From Bactrocera neohumeralis (taxonomy: Eukaryota; Arthropoda; Insecta; Diptera; Tephritidae), in the NCBI RefSeq assembly GCF_024586455.1, contig NC_065922.1, forward strand, positions 12,086,089 through 12,150,088: a DNA stretch of 64,000 nucleotides. The letters run 5' to 3'. Positions 1 through 12,500 of this stretch are shown piece after piece. Each line of letters starts with the position of its first letter. Positions within the stretch are counted from its first letter, which is position 1. The notes below the pieces were generated by a model, which saw only the letters and a list, made by a program, of their open reading frames with translations, ran no database searches and was not told the origin of the DNA. The position numbers were made by a program, and so were the translations under genes.

Positions 1-858
1 AAACAAAGCCATAAAGAACTGTCTTAATGTCTCTAATAGCTTACACATTTTCCTACACCCTCACTTTCGCCATTACAATTAGTGGAAGCAAAAAAAAAAT
101 TAAAAAATCCATCTTTTTCCAAAACTACCTTATTAACCGCTTATATTTTTATTACTACAAGATAATGTAACTAAAATTTATGTGCAGACATCAAAGAGCA
201 GCGAGTGGGAAAAATCAAAAAATAAACCTAATATATGGCATAATACCGCTAGATTATAAATGTGTACAAAAATAGCAGCTGTATTTGTCAGTTTGCTCAT
301 TTCAAGTATGTAGGTCAACAAATTTGTGGCCAAACACTTTTGTACACATACAATGTACATATACCCTGCCGAGAAAATATGAAAAAAATCATTATATAAA
401 AAAATTTTGGTGTTCGAAATTTTTAGAAAGCATACATTTTGCTGTTTTAATAAATCAAAAGCTTTTTGTGGTTAGGTTTCAAATTTGAGACTTCGAATTT
501 TGATTCTTCCAAACATTTTGCTAATATTTCCTACGGAGTATAGGTATATAAAAAACTGCATATGTATGCAAGCACTGATAACGAATGGAATAGTGAAATA
601 GCGGCGCGGCCTATATTGTTATCAGCTCTATATAACAGATGTGAAAATACCCACTTTATAACTTTGTGTACAGACACTTTGCGAGAGCCAGTAAGTCTAA
701 ATATAAACTGAAATTAGCAGTTATGACATTGTTGGCAATTTTTATAAGTGCAATAAAGCCTCAGCTGAAACCACAAGAGCCTACCACTAATTTATATTTA
801 AATAGTTATTTACAACTAAATATATAAATACTTAAAACCGGTAAATTTGGAGACTTAC
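1..858. other. Non-coding, probably last intron of Pdcd4
   Basis: AT-rich DNA following the splice donor of the third Pdcd4 coding exon on the minus strand. No exon encoding the expected short basic C-terminal tail was recognised. Only weak short reading frames are present. Confidence 0.5.
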
Positions 859-2500
859 CTAGAGGGCATATTACTTAAAATCTTATCGGTTATAAAACCT
901 CCACGATTGCAACGCTCTACGAAGCGATCCAATATTATATATGCAAGTGGCACATCCAAAACAATGTCAGCCATGTCGTCAAAAACGCGCAGGAAACCCT
1001 GTGTCAAAGAAAGAAAAAGAAAAATAGAAATAACAATTACTTTCAAAAAATTAATTATCTTAAATAAATAACTTTTTTTTTAAATATTTTGATATAAAAA
1101 ATGTCTGGCACTATATAAAAACTGATAGTTTGCACTCTTCATTTTACGCACCTGCTCCATACCGGCTGGCAATACCAAGCATGCCTCATCCAACGACTTG
1201 AGTAGCTCACACATGGCCTCCTCGGTGGTCTGGCTAAGGGATTCGAGTGTCATGACAATGGCTTCATACACCAATTCATGATGGAAATGTGGTACTTCGA
1301 GTGCGCGAAGACAACGATGTGCTTCTTGTATGTCGCGTGACGACAAATACTCCTTTAGCAGCAATGTCATCTCCTTGGTGATGGTCTTGACTGGTCGCAG
1401 TGGCCCACCCATGCCCCATACATTGTCCAAATGTGCCCAACCCTGTTTCATGTGTAGTAGGGTGTCAGCACGTCGTATAGCAGCGGCAGCGTGTTGACTT
1501 TGTGCATCGAGATCAGTCGGCTTTGTGACGAATTTGGGTGGGAGGCAGTCATCGGCGACGGCACGTGCAAGGAAATTGCCTACAAGTGTGAAACAATAAT
1601 GTGAATGCAAGCAATTGCAACAAAATTGCAACACTGTGTAGACAAAAGCCAACATGACGCTAGTCGCAATTGGTGTGACCACCTCTTTTACTTACCTAGT
1701 ATGGTAGGCGCGTCCGGAGTGTCCAACGTCAAGTCCGGTAAATTTTCGAGTAAAATTTCAAAACCTTTCTCGATATCCTTGGCGGTTATGACACGTCCAT
1801 ACAAATCGGATATCAAAACCGATGTCATTTCACGCTGCGAATCCTTATGATCCATTGAGATCTCAACCACAACGCTTGTCACATATGGTCGCAGCGGACC
1901 GGTAAGTATCTCGTCAAAGCTCACAGCCACCTCATGGGTATCGCCGTGCTCATAATACTCCAAAACAATTGGTTCAGCCAATTTGAAGAATTCTTCCGGT
2001 GTCACCTCCGGAATAACTTCACGCAATTCGATGTTCTTATCATTACATTCACTATCGTAGTTGGGATCATTCTCATCTTCGTACACTTCCTCGAGCGCTT
2101 CCGAACCCGGCAAACCCCAAACACCCTTACCGCCGGCACCACCTTTCTTTGGCAAACCACGTCCGTGGCCGTTACGTGAACGACGACTATTCTTCCAGCG
2201 ACGATGTGGCACAACATAACTGCCCGTGGTGCTATTGAGTGCAGCAGCAATTGCTGCACTGGCAGCACCATTTGTCTCGCCACGACTATTTTGTCTCTGT
2301 ATGAGACGTTTGGCTTTGCGTTTGATGCGATCATGTCCATCGCCGACGGGTAATGGCTTCTTCATGAGCCCATTCAAGCTCTTCCCCGAATCAGATGAGC
2401 CATTTAGCTCCACAGCCTGCACTTCCTCGTTGAGCTCACGTTCCACGGAACTCTCACGTGAGTCCGCATTGCCGTTTTGTTGGGCGGTTTCGATATCCAT
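859..2500 (-). CDS. Pdcd4: Programmed cell death protein 4 (Pdcd4), 3' end missing
   Basis: The gene reads right to left. Coding exons are 2500-1696, 1579-1152 and 998-859; GT-AG junctions keep one frame (phases 1 and 2). They encode about 457 residues from the ATG at 2500. Pdcd4 binds the helicase eIF4A through two MA3 domains and blocks cap-dependent translation. The N-terminus (about 1-160) is basic and Ser/Gly-rich, with a KRKAKR cluster and a WGLPG motif. MA3-1 runs about 163-285 (EYYEHGDTHE, REMTSVLISDLYGRV) and MA3-2 about 325-450 (LLLKEYLSSRDI, VPHFHHELVYEAI, LDRFVERC). The last codons seen are MPSR, followed by a donor (GTAAGT on the minus strand). Vertebrate Pdcd4 continues with a short basic RGRKRF-type tail, so a small last exon should lie beyond position 1; I found no convincing candidate in 1-858. 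Identification is by remembered family motifs; the match is strong along the whole length. Confidence 0.95.
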
Positions 2501-2539
2501 CTCCTTTAATATTAGCTTACTAATGCTCTCTTAAATTCG

Positions 2540-4434
2540 CCTGAGTTCAGTACGTTAATTTTTAGTTATATAGTATTTATTTACGTATTTTGTGTTAGAT
2601 GAATATATGCAGTTATGCTCCGATGTCACAAACAATGTTCACTCACTCACTCAAGTATACAACACGCTTATGGATGGACTTGTACTTTTCAAGCAGGTGC
2701 TTAGAAAACAGTTAATTTATAATAATAGTATGCGCTTAAAGGTGGAGTTTGCAAAAGCTGCAATGGTGTTAGTAACCTCACAACCTCCAAAACCTTTAGG
2801 GCTTCACAATGGGCGTTATTAGGAATCCAGCGCTGTAAAGATGAGAATATTAAAAAAATTAATTCGAAGAAAATTAAAAAATAAGAAAAATTTAAGTTTA
2901 AATTAATTTGAGACCTTAAAAAGCTCAATATCATCCTATCAAATTTGACCCGTACTGCCATTTTTTAGCAACTTCTAATTTCCTAATCTCTTCAATTGGA
3001 AGATCCGAACATATTTTCTATGGAAACCAAAAATAACACTTCTAGAATCTAGTTTTTGGGAAACCGAACTTGCATTTTCTCGCATCTTCCGAATTTATTC
3101 AATTGGAAGACCTCAACATATTTTTTATAGATATCAAAAATGACACTTCTAAAATCTAATTTTTGAGTACTGTAACCTAAAACTTAAAAAAAAAATCCCT
3201 AAATAAAATGTATCTCAAATTACCCGTTTTATGACCTTAAAATGCAACAGTTCTTTCACTTTACGACCTTAACTTGCTACAAACCAGTTAACAATTGCAT
3301 AGCGTAAATACTTAATACGCTGATAAAGGCCAAACTCTAATGCAAATATGTTTGCAAGTGCACTAGAAAGCCGCGTTCAATGCACCGAGAACAAATCGTG
3401 AAACCAGCCAACCAATCCGGACTATCAAATGATTTCCACCGTCATTTGATACGCCGAACACGTCAAGCGAAGGCAATCTTGACTCACTAGATCTTCAGCC
3501 CAGTATGTATTTATGTACTATATATATTATATGTATTCATACATATAAGTATGCTTAACTAAATATCACAACTGGGCGATAGTTGACGCAAATACAACCA
3601 TCCAAACATATGTATGTACATATATAGGCATGGCTTGGCTTTTGAGTGCACCGACTTACTGGCTGCCAATTGCGAAAATATTTTATGCACCGCCATGCAC
3701 TTAAAGCCAAAGTACTAGTTGAAGGTTTGTTTTTATCTACATTCTATTTACACACATATCCATTGTAGTTATTTATGTATGTTTTTATGCTCTTTTCGAG
3801 TTTAAGGCCTTAGAAGTGCGTCGCAGTTGGCTCGCTTTCCATATGAATGGTACTTATGTTTGTAGATATGTACGCCGGTTCTGTCTGACAAATCAAACTA
3901 TGTGTCAGCTTTGTCGCTTCATAAACAGAATTCTTTTATTTGTTTTGTCTGCCAAGTTTAGCACTATTTGTATAATAAAGCAAAGGCGTAGGTAGTTAAA
4001 ACCAAAACATTTGAACAAGGAATCATTATTATAATAAAAAAATATTAAAAAATAAAAAAATAATAAAAAAATATAAAAATAATAAAAAATAATAAAAAAA
4101 TAAAAAAAATAATAAGCAAATTAAAATTAAAAAAAAAAAAAAATTAAAAAAAATTAAAAAAAAAAAAAAAAAAAAATATAAAAAAAAATTTAAAACGTAA
4201 ACAAATTTATCAAAAAACCAGAAAAAGTTTAAAAAAAAATCGTCACCTGAAATGCAAAAAATGTAAATAATTATCAAAAGTCTTAGAGAAAATTTTAAAT
4301 TAACTAAAAGTAGTAATGAAAACAAATGAACCAGTTTTTGAATATTAAAATTGTTTTGTTTATACATTTTTTTTTTTCATGCCATGTAAATTTCCGAAAA
4401 TGTTGTTACGTTATTTTGCATTTCAGGTGACGAT
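2540..4434. other. Intergenic, upstream of Pdcd4
   Basis: No gene recognised. It should contain the Pdcd4 promoter and 5' UTR exon(s), but no clear TATA box or splice acceptor decides their place. TATG/TACA-rich microsatellites occur around 3500-3640. Positions 4030-4200 are an almost pure A/T tract that yields a meaningless Phe-rich reading frame on the minus strand. Confidence 0.6.
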
Positions 4435-5650
4435 ATGTATCATCTAAAACTAAGGTCATTTAGGTGAAATCACATATCTTGGGACCTGCTCGACAAATTT
4501 CAACCAAATTCGGTAGATTACATTACTTTAACATTCCTATGGCACAGTGTGAGAATGGCTAAAACCACGCCTCCTTCCCATATAACACAATTTTAAATTC
4601 GTTTTGATTCTCTAACTTTTCGGTATACAAATCCTATTAAGGGGTTACATGGGTTTACAGGTTTCAAAAAATCGATTTTTTTATTATTTTATTAAATTCT
4701 ACAAAACCTCTGGAATATTGTTCTATATTTTAAAGTTGATCCGAGTAATAGTTTCGGAGATACAGTCTTAAGAACTTGTGCGCTAGAGCCTAACGCGTTT
4801 TTGTCGAAACTGAGTTTTTGAAGTCGGTTGAAGTTCAAGATACAATTCTCGGGTCGAAGGATATTTTTTACGATTACATCTATTCGAAACAAAATGTCGC
4901 GAAATTTTCACTGAAATTTTAATTTTTTTTTTTTGTAAATATGTCTGTCAAAAATCATATTTTCAGATTATTTTTTCCTTCGCCCAAGTTTTAAATTATG
5001 GTTTTATCCTGTAGTTTAGTCCGAGTTTAAAATATGTTTTTCCAAAAATGTCAGCATTTCTTTGTTGATAGTGTATGTTTGTAACAATAAAATATTCTAA
5101 TAAAATATTTCATTTTTTTATATGAGAAAATTGTTGAAGAAATGCCGTTTTTTACCCCAGGGCCCCTTAATATAACGAGATTTCCACGAATAGTGCCTTT
5201 GAAATATGCAAACGTATGATCAATAATTGTCTTAATCCAAGCAAAGCCAAGCTCCTAAGGGCCGAATATGCTGACCACAGCAATTATAGTTGACTTTTGA
5301 CCGAAAATATTAGTCAATGTATGAGATATATAATTGAAATGCAGAGAGAATCCTTTCTGATAAGAGCATGTCTGTGTGTTAAAAATGGGTTGTATCGGGT
5401 CAATACTTCCCTTAGCTCCCATATACCTAACATAATGATTTTCGAACTTCCAGGTGACTTTGAGTTATCCAAATGAAAATAATAGAGGGTGTTTTGCTAA
5501 CAAGTGTATCTTTGTACCAAAAATGGGATCAGGATTTTCGAACATCTGGCTAACTTTGCGCCATATGATTGGTGTTGCTATGGTATTTCCCAGGCTTTAA
5601 TTCTTGCAAATTCCAAGAGTATAAAATGTTTGGTTGCACTCGAATTTAGC
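4435..5650. repeat. Dispersed repeat interrupted by a TTAA-flanked element
   Basis: The sequence on both sides of the inner element (about 4440-4636 and 5171-5650) reads as one dispersed repeat. The right part ends with a stretch (AGTATAAAATGTTTGG, then GCACTCGAATTTAGC) that I recognise as a common end of a high-copy repeat in tephritid flies. It has no coding capacity. The outer boundaries are uncertain. Confidence 0.5.
4641..5166. mobile_element. TTAA-flanked non-autonomous element (piggyBac-type target?)
   Basis: A 526-bp block starting GGGGTTACATGGG and ending with CAGGGCCCC is bounded by TTAA at 4637-4640 and 5167-5170. The ends are inverted only for GGGG plus a weak continuation. No transposase is encoded. 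A TTAA duplication is the signature of piggyBac-class elements, but the ends are not a known piggyBac inverted repeat to me, so the class is an inference. Confidence 0.5.
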
Positions 5651-8400
5651 TCTTCTTTACATGTTATTATTACATTCATTATTGTATATTGTAATATCAA
5701 TACTTTTTCAAGTTTAAAATCCGTAAAAATCGAAAATATCATAATGCTGCATAATAAAAACTATACAACTCGTTCAAAGATAAATATCAAATGGATAAAA
5801 AAAATTTCAAATACTCTTAAGACTTATCAGCCGTTTATTTATAGCTCCAAAACAAATATACATACATATGAACGAGTATGTACATAAGTATGCACATTCT
5901 TGGAGTACCCCCTATCAATAATGGCGTTCACTTACGAATGCATTGTTATGGTTTGAATTGCGGCGCAATTAATTTAATCAAAGCGAAACTGTTCGATAAT
6001 GAACCGAAACGAAAATTTACAAGCTCTGGAATCCCTTATATAAAATACGATAATGTTGTTGTATTTTATTTCGATTAAAGCATATGTACATATGTATGTA
6101 AATTTGTTTAATAGCCGTTAAACCATTAAATGTTATAAAGAAATGACAATTATAAAGAAAAAAATCGAATAAAGTCAAAAGGTACCACTTCAGTGTGTTC
6201 TTATTCGGGATGAACTCGCAGAAACGATGTGGAACAAAACAGGTATAATAGTAGTTGGAATAAAACCTTAAGACATATGTATGTACAAAGACATTATAAG
6301 ACTTTTACTGCATACCGCCTTAGAACTTTTATTTCAGTTTTGTTATTATAAAATCAACAAATATTAATTATTTTCTTAACTACCGAGTAGTAGTAGCATG
6401 TAAATTGTACTTTTATCAAGAAACAGAGTAAGAGACTAACCAGAATTTACATACATACACATTTGGTCAATACGAAGTACCACCAAAAAATCACTAAATC
6501 GACTGGAGACTATTTAAAACATTAAAACTTTGAAATATTAACTTTTATAGCCTCATCTTACACATGAATAACAACTCTAAAAAAATATACTTTATATTAA
6601 ACTAATGAGTTTGTTATATAAGATACTTAAATAAAATTGTCTAGTTATCGCACATCCGACCTGACCTACCACAAATTCCGCAATTGCATTTAAATTAGTT
6701 TTACGTATTCACACGCGAGCCAACACTTGTAACTATTACAAAAGCTCTGTCATGGCAATCAAAACACTTACAAGTGGAAATTTCTGCTCGACCAGATGAC
6801 AAGTGGAACTTGCGAATTCGGATAATTCTAAAAATATTGCGCAGTTTTCCGTAAATAGCATGGAAATAAAAGGGAAAGATAAGAGGGAGAAGAAAAGTTT
6901 CAGCTATAAATGTCAAAAAAGCTCTTAACTATATTTAGCCAGACAGACATATGTGCATGCATACATATGTACATATATATGTATATTTATACTTGCGATT
7001 ACAGCTTCTAACATAAATAATAATGGAAAGAAACAAAAGACTTGTGAGTAGCAGCTGGGCACACCCTATCTAATCTAACAAAGTCTTTTGAAAACGAAAG
7101 TGAAGCTTCGTTGTAAAAATATATAAAAACAAAATGCAAAATACAAACATACATAAATTAGTGCATATACATACATATTTATGTATGTATATATAGGTGA
7201 ATACGACAGGGCAGGTGCAGGAAGAAACATTGTAGTGGCCGTGAAATTTGTGAGCAGCGTTTGCCGGCTAACTGATAGAGACCAGCGTGCAGCAGCTTTT
7301 ACACGACAAATTAAGACGCAAAATATTTTTCAGAACGAACGCACCACCAAAAGGCAATAAAAGTAAAATACAAAAATTAAATAACATTGTAATGAAAGCA
7401 AAACATATCAGCAACGAAATTTTCAAGGTTAAACCGGGCGAAATAAACATAAAACCAGACAAGAGAGAAGGCACAAACGAAAAGGCACATAGCAAACAAA
7501 GTATGTATGTATGTATATACAAACATAATATTACTTATATGTCTGTATGTATATATTTTCATATGTATGTATATCAAACAGATTGGACTGGAAGATTGAG
7601 TGCGACAGAATGCTTGGGGCGCGACCAAGGGTGGAAGGTAGTCGGGAACATGTGGAGCAGGGAAAGGTGGGAACGAGCGGATGTGTGCTTGAATATAAAA
7701 CATGGTAATGGTAAACAGAAACCGGTTACAACAAAAATAACAATTGTTTTTGATCGCACATCAACTACAAAGTACTTTGGAGTAGCTACCCTGTAGGGAA
7801 AAATTAGTAGGTATGCCCAGCGTGTGCCGGTTCGACAATAGCGCAACGAATTAGGAGTGAAACTGATTTTATTTATAAGCTTTTTTGTTAATACGCGACG
7901 ATTGTGATCCAACGAGTAGACTCATTATCAGTAAGAAAGTAAAGGGGAAAAGTTCTGCAACACTTTTGCAGAGCAATATGATGTCACAGAATCAACCAGT
8001 GCGCTACGGAATGAGTCTTTCTTCAGGGTATGAACTACTTACTCATGAATATTGACATATGACGTATCGGATTGTTTTCATATTCATAAAAGTTTCATAT
8101 ATCGAATTTGATACATACTTAAATAAGTACATAAAAATACATACATACTATATATGTATGTATACAAATGTATTGAAAATTCAAATAAGCGGCATGAATA
8201 CATAAGTATGTATGCATATTATGTACTCCAGAACATTTGCAGATGCCGAATTAGCTTTTTACCTGCTCAAAAAAAACGAAAGAAGATACAAAAAGAGTAA
8301 AGTATAAATAATATACAAAGGCATTCAGCCTACCTTTATATATGTATATCAAATTAAAGTCAAAATTACAGCATTCCATATGGTTGGAACAATAATTCCC
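5650..8400. other. Intergenic, no gene recognised
   Basis: AT-rich DNA with many TACATATGTATG-type microsatellites (about 6070-6110, 6950-6990, 7140-7200, 7500-7575, 8110-8220). Reading frames at 5504-5887 and 7287-7796 run across these repeats, lack recognisable domains and are not supported as genes. Confidence 0.6.
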
Positions 8401-8410
8401 ACAACAGCCG

Positions 8411-8697
8411 GTTTTACGAACTAATTCCGATTTATATATAATAGTATTCGTGGAAAAGTTAAATGCTGTTACTTTGGAACCATTTTCAAAATTTTTAAAC
8501 TAAGGGTTTCCAGCATTTAAGGGGCTAAAGGTCACAGCTCCCGGATTAACAAACATCCGGGATGTTTTACGAACTAATTCCGATTTATATATAATAGTAT
8601 TCGTGGACAAGTTAAATGCTGTTACTTTGGAACCATTTTCAAAATTTTTAAACTAAGTGTTTCCAGCATTTAAGGGGCTAAAGGTCAGAGCTCCCGG
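8411..8697. repeat. Direct tandem duplication, 153-bp offset
   Basis: About 133 bases at 8411-8543 recur at 8564-8697 with only a few differences (for example GAAAAG against GACAAG, AAGGG against AAGTG, CACAG against CAGAG). The unit starts GTTTTACGAACTAATTCCG and ends GCTCCCGG. The near identity implies a fairly recent duplication. Confidence 0.9.
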
Positions 8698-8784
8698 AGA
8701 TCAGCTCTGTTTCCTTTCCAAATAAATATTTTTACTAATACTAAGTATTTTCGGCATTCTAATTGTATATAATTTTAATCATGG

Positions 8785-9025
8785 GTTTTATAAGCCCTTT
8801 TGCATGCCTCAATACTGTCCAACATGGGCATGGTCTCTTGCGCACACTGCCAGTTTTGCGACATGGAACAGGAAAATACAGAACTAGATTGCCCAGCAAT
8901 TTGTAGAGGCAGACTCAAGGCCCCAGGATCTATCGACGTGGACAGGGATCACACCACCTCCATCGCGCCCAGCAAGCTCCGGAAATTACTCAGAAAACTG
9001 GACCTTTGTGAACAAATGTGATATA
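8785..9025 (+). pseudogene. 3' end relic of a LINE reverse transcriptase ORF
   Basis: The frame encodes a C-terminal LINE motif: MGMVSCAHCQFC, then CPAICRGRLKAPG, then PSKLRKLLRKLDL. The Cys pattern resembles the zinc-knuckle tail of LINEs that carry an RNase H domain, where EHLLC normally occurs; here that site reads ELDC, so a zinc-binding His is lost. The fragment is isolated and lacks the rest of the element. Confidence 0.55.
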
Positions 9026-9105
9026 GGGTAGGGCACAATATACCATAGGTCGCAGTGCAAAACCTCAAATATTTTCTTTCTTTCTATTCGAACCTTCATA
9101 TGGCT

Positions 9106-9590
9106 AAATAATGGGTTGTCAAAAAAGTCTTGCGGTATTTTTATTGAATTTTATTTTTTTTTTTTATTGAAATTGAAATGAATTTTTGATGACTCATGCC
9201 CAGCACTTGAACGCAGCCGTATGCCGGTCTCTTTCGACCAATTCAGCGATTTTATCGCAATTTTCGACGACAGGCCTTCCGGAGCGTGGCGCATCTTCGA
9301 CCACCTCTACACCATAACGAAAACGTTGAAACCATCGTTGTGCGGTGGAAACGGAAACTGTATCGGGTACAACTGTAACTGCACAAATTTAATTGGTGGC
9401 TTGAGATGCATTTTTGCCTTTATCGTAACGACTTAAAAGAAACGACAATCAATCAAACACGTGTTAGCGCGTGAAATGAGCTTTCCAAAAAGGTATAGCA
9501 TGACCCGATGCGACGAATAAAACTAGAACTACGCGCTTTCAGCGCCAACTAGCGAAAATACCGCAAGACTTTTTTGACAACACATTATTT
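9106..9590 (-). mobile_element. Internally deleted mariner with near-perfect TIRs
   Basis: Left end 9106-9141 and right end 9555-9590 are inverted copies of 36 bases with one mismatch; the inner 26 bases (TTGTCAAAAAAGTCTTGCGG onward) match exactly. The ~485-bp element keeps only an N-terminal piece of a mariner transposase on the minus strand. Residues like TAQRWFQRFR and VVEDAPRSGRP belong to the helix-turn-helix region that binds the TIR. No catalytic domain remains, so it could only move with enzyme from elsewhere. Confidence 0.85.
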
Positions 9591-12500
9591 CTAAATAGCC
9601 TTAATTGATTTCTAAAATATGAAATAAGTCTTTTTTGGATATCATAATCGTTTTTTAAGTTATATTTGTAGAAAAAAGTATGAATTCAAATTATTAATAT
9701 TTGATTGTGTCTCAGCTTAAAATAGTTTTACACATTTTGAGGTTATGTTACAAACTGCGAGCTATTCCTAAATCATGATATAACTTTGGTCAAGTTTTGG
9801 TTATCAAAGTTCGAGATTAGTTTTGTATGATATTGGGGTACTGATTGGCAGAAGCCAAACAATTTTAGTGGCTATTCTGGCCTATTTTATGTTGATTTCA
9901 ATGTGAGTATTAAGATAAATAGTTTTTTCCAAATATAACTTACTCTACTAATAAAACAATCTTTTAGTGTCACTGTATATACTAATACATATTTGTATGT
10001 ATGTATGTATGTGCATTTCAGGAATCACTTAGGGGAGTATTTTATATAAAAAAAGGAATTTGAAGTATGTGCATACAAGGATATGGGGAACGCACAGCGC
10101 ATGACCTTGAAAATTTGTATGCAACAACGCGCTATGTAGTATATAATGGATATGGGCGTGTTGGTTATATATGTATGCATGTATGTATACCAACATATTC
10201 CAGCAATTTAAAGCACCACATACCTAAATACAACAGGATATTAGACGACAAACGAGATTTTGTTGGAACATGAAACTGCGTCGCAAAATTAAACGCCAGG
10301 CATTCTCAGCAGATGTAATATCAAATAGCGGGCTGTGAGTGGAAAAGCACAAAATGTTGGCGGCAAAAGCAATTACTTGCATACAACACGAAACTTTCGA
10401 CGGTTTTGAGGAAGGCGTGATATTTTAGCCTGAATTTTCTGGCTTTTAAACAATTTATTTAACATTAAATCGGATATTTTCTTAATTTTCCTTAGTAAAC
10501 ACATTGAAAAGTGCGTCGCAAATAAAAGAATTTCGGCACTTTAATTATGTACGTTCATACTTATGTACGTACATATGGATGTGTTTGATTACGTATGTTT
10601 TCGACGATCAAAAGTTTAAATGAAAATAAACACGAATTGTGCGCCAAATGGATCGCTGCCAACAAGAGCGCACGCATATTTTCTACCCAAACAGCCGACA
10701 GGGGCTGTAGGTGTGGGACTGGGTAGCCGGCGGAGATTAGACGCCTCAAACTTATTTGTGTGTGGTGTGGATACTAGACAGCTAGCCGATGATGTTTGGT
10801 TGCTACTATTACATATTCAGATATTACTTCACACTTATGCAAACACATTCATATGTATGTATATGTACTTATAAATTTTATTGCTGTGACTTTTCGGCCA
10901 TCACAGCTACCTTTTAATATTATGCAGTATTTGTTGTGCTATGTTGTTTTTGACAACATGTGATTATTATTATTCTTTCTTTTTCGTTTTCCGTTTCTAC
11001 AATTTGTCTTCATATTCTAAGATAAAGTAGCCAGGAGCAAAATACACTTAAAAACAATTTATTACAAATGATATGCAAACATATAAACATTCATATCACA
11101 ATTGATTTTGTTGGTGGGTGTGCACGGTTCGGCGGTGTGCCGCCGTCAATTTTATCACGTAGGCCACCATAAAAGAGAAACAAAAACAATAACAAGTGTA
11201 GACGCACAAAAACTTAAATAAAAATAGGTGTCAGAATAAAAAAAAACTAAAGGTAAACAACAACAATAGCGCCAACATGACATATTTATGTATAGAGAAT
11301 TGATGAAAACACATTATTTTATTTTAAAAATGTTTGTTAATTGTTGTTGCAATTGTGACCTAATTTCGTTTATTGGCAGATAACACATAAGTACATACCT
11401 TAATCTCGACTAAATAAAAGAATATTACGGAAAAGAAACTTTCTTGCTTGTTCTATTGGTGGTTAAGTGGCATTTTGGTACTACTTTCCAGAATTATATA
11501 AATAAAAATCTATTTTTTCTTAAGCATTTAATAAGAAAATAATTAATTTTTAATATAAATGCTGCGTTATTAATTTATATGATTATTTTAATAAACTAAT
11601 CGAAGAAAAAATTATTCAAACGCCATAAGGCAAAAATTTTATGAACCCTGTCAAAGTATTTTACTTGATTGTATGCAATTAAACTAGTTATGTATGCATA
11701 ATTGCTAGAATTTTCGATAAACAACTTCAAGTATATGATTTTCATTTGAATAATTATGCATCTCATTAGTAACTGTTCTATTTATGTAGCTATGAAAACT
11801 TATTGAAAGGCAAAAAACAAAAACGACAATGTTAATGAACATTAAATAACAATCATAAAAGAATTAGTCTAATTATGCTACTACGTATCAAAACAATAAT
11901 ATTTTTCTACAAGTTGTAACCGATATTGAAATAAAAACACATAGCACCTTAGAACTATTATTTTTATTTTTGAACAGCGCAACTTTACTAAAGTAGTGGA
12001 GAGGCCTTTCACTTTCATTAAGTTAACGGGTATACGGTAGGTTAGGTATTTTTCAGAGGGTGTGTTGATTGGCACACAAAAAATAAATACTAATGACATT
12101 TATTGCAAACTAAATCTCCACAAAAGCGAGAAAATAAAAATATCAATATTTAAACAAAAAATTGAAAGTTCAAAAGTTTTCTTAAATATGTAAGTTTTTT
12201 TATGCAAATATATTTTAAGCAATTATAATGCATCGATTTCCACAATGGACAAATTAAAATTTCATTGGATATTTGTGAGAATATTTACCTAAATATTGAA
12301 ATATTTTGCAAAACTGCAAACAAGTAATTTTTGTGGTTAACGAATGTTGAAATTTATTTTTGCCAACGGAAATTGCTTTCCATTGCTTTTCCACTGCTGA
12401 CCAAGCAATAAAATTAATATTGCCGAGATATCACAAACATCAAAACTAAATAATGAATTTTTAGAATCAATTTTTTTTTTCAGAGCCAACGATCAGAACA

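Noticed and set aside
4029..4367. 112-codon minus-strand frame
   Set aside because: Almost entirely Phe/Leu/Ile encoded by an A-rich low-complexity tract; no start context or domain.
7287..7796. 169-codon plus-strand frame
   Set aside because: Runs through TATG microsatellites, has no domain and no clear promoter or homology.
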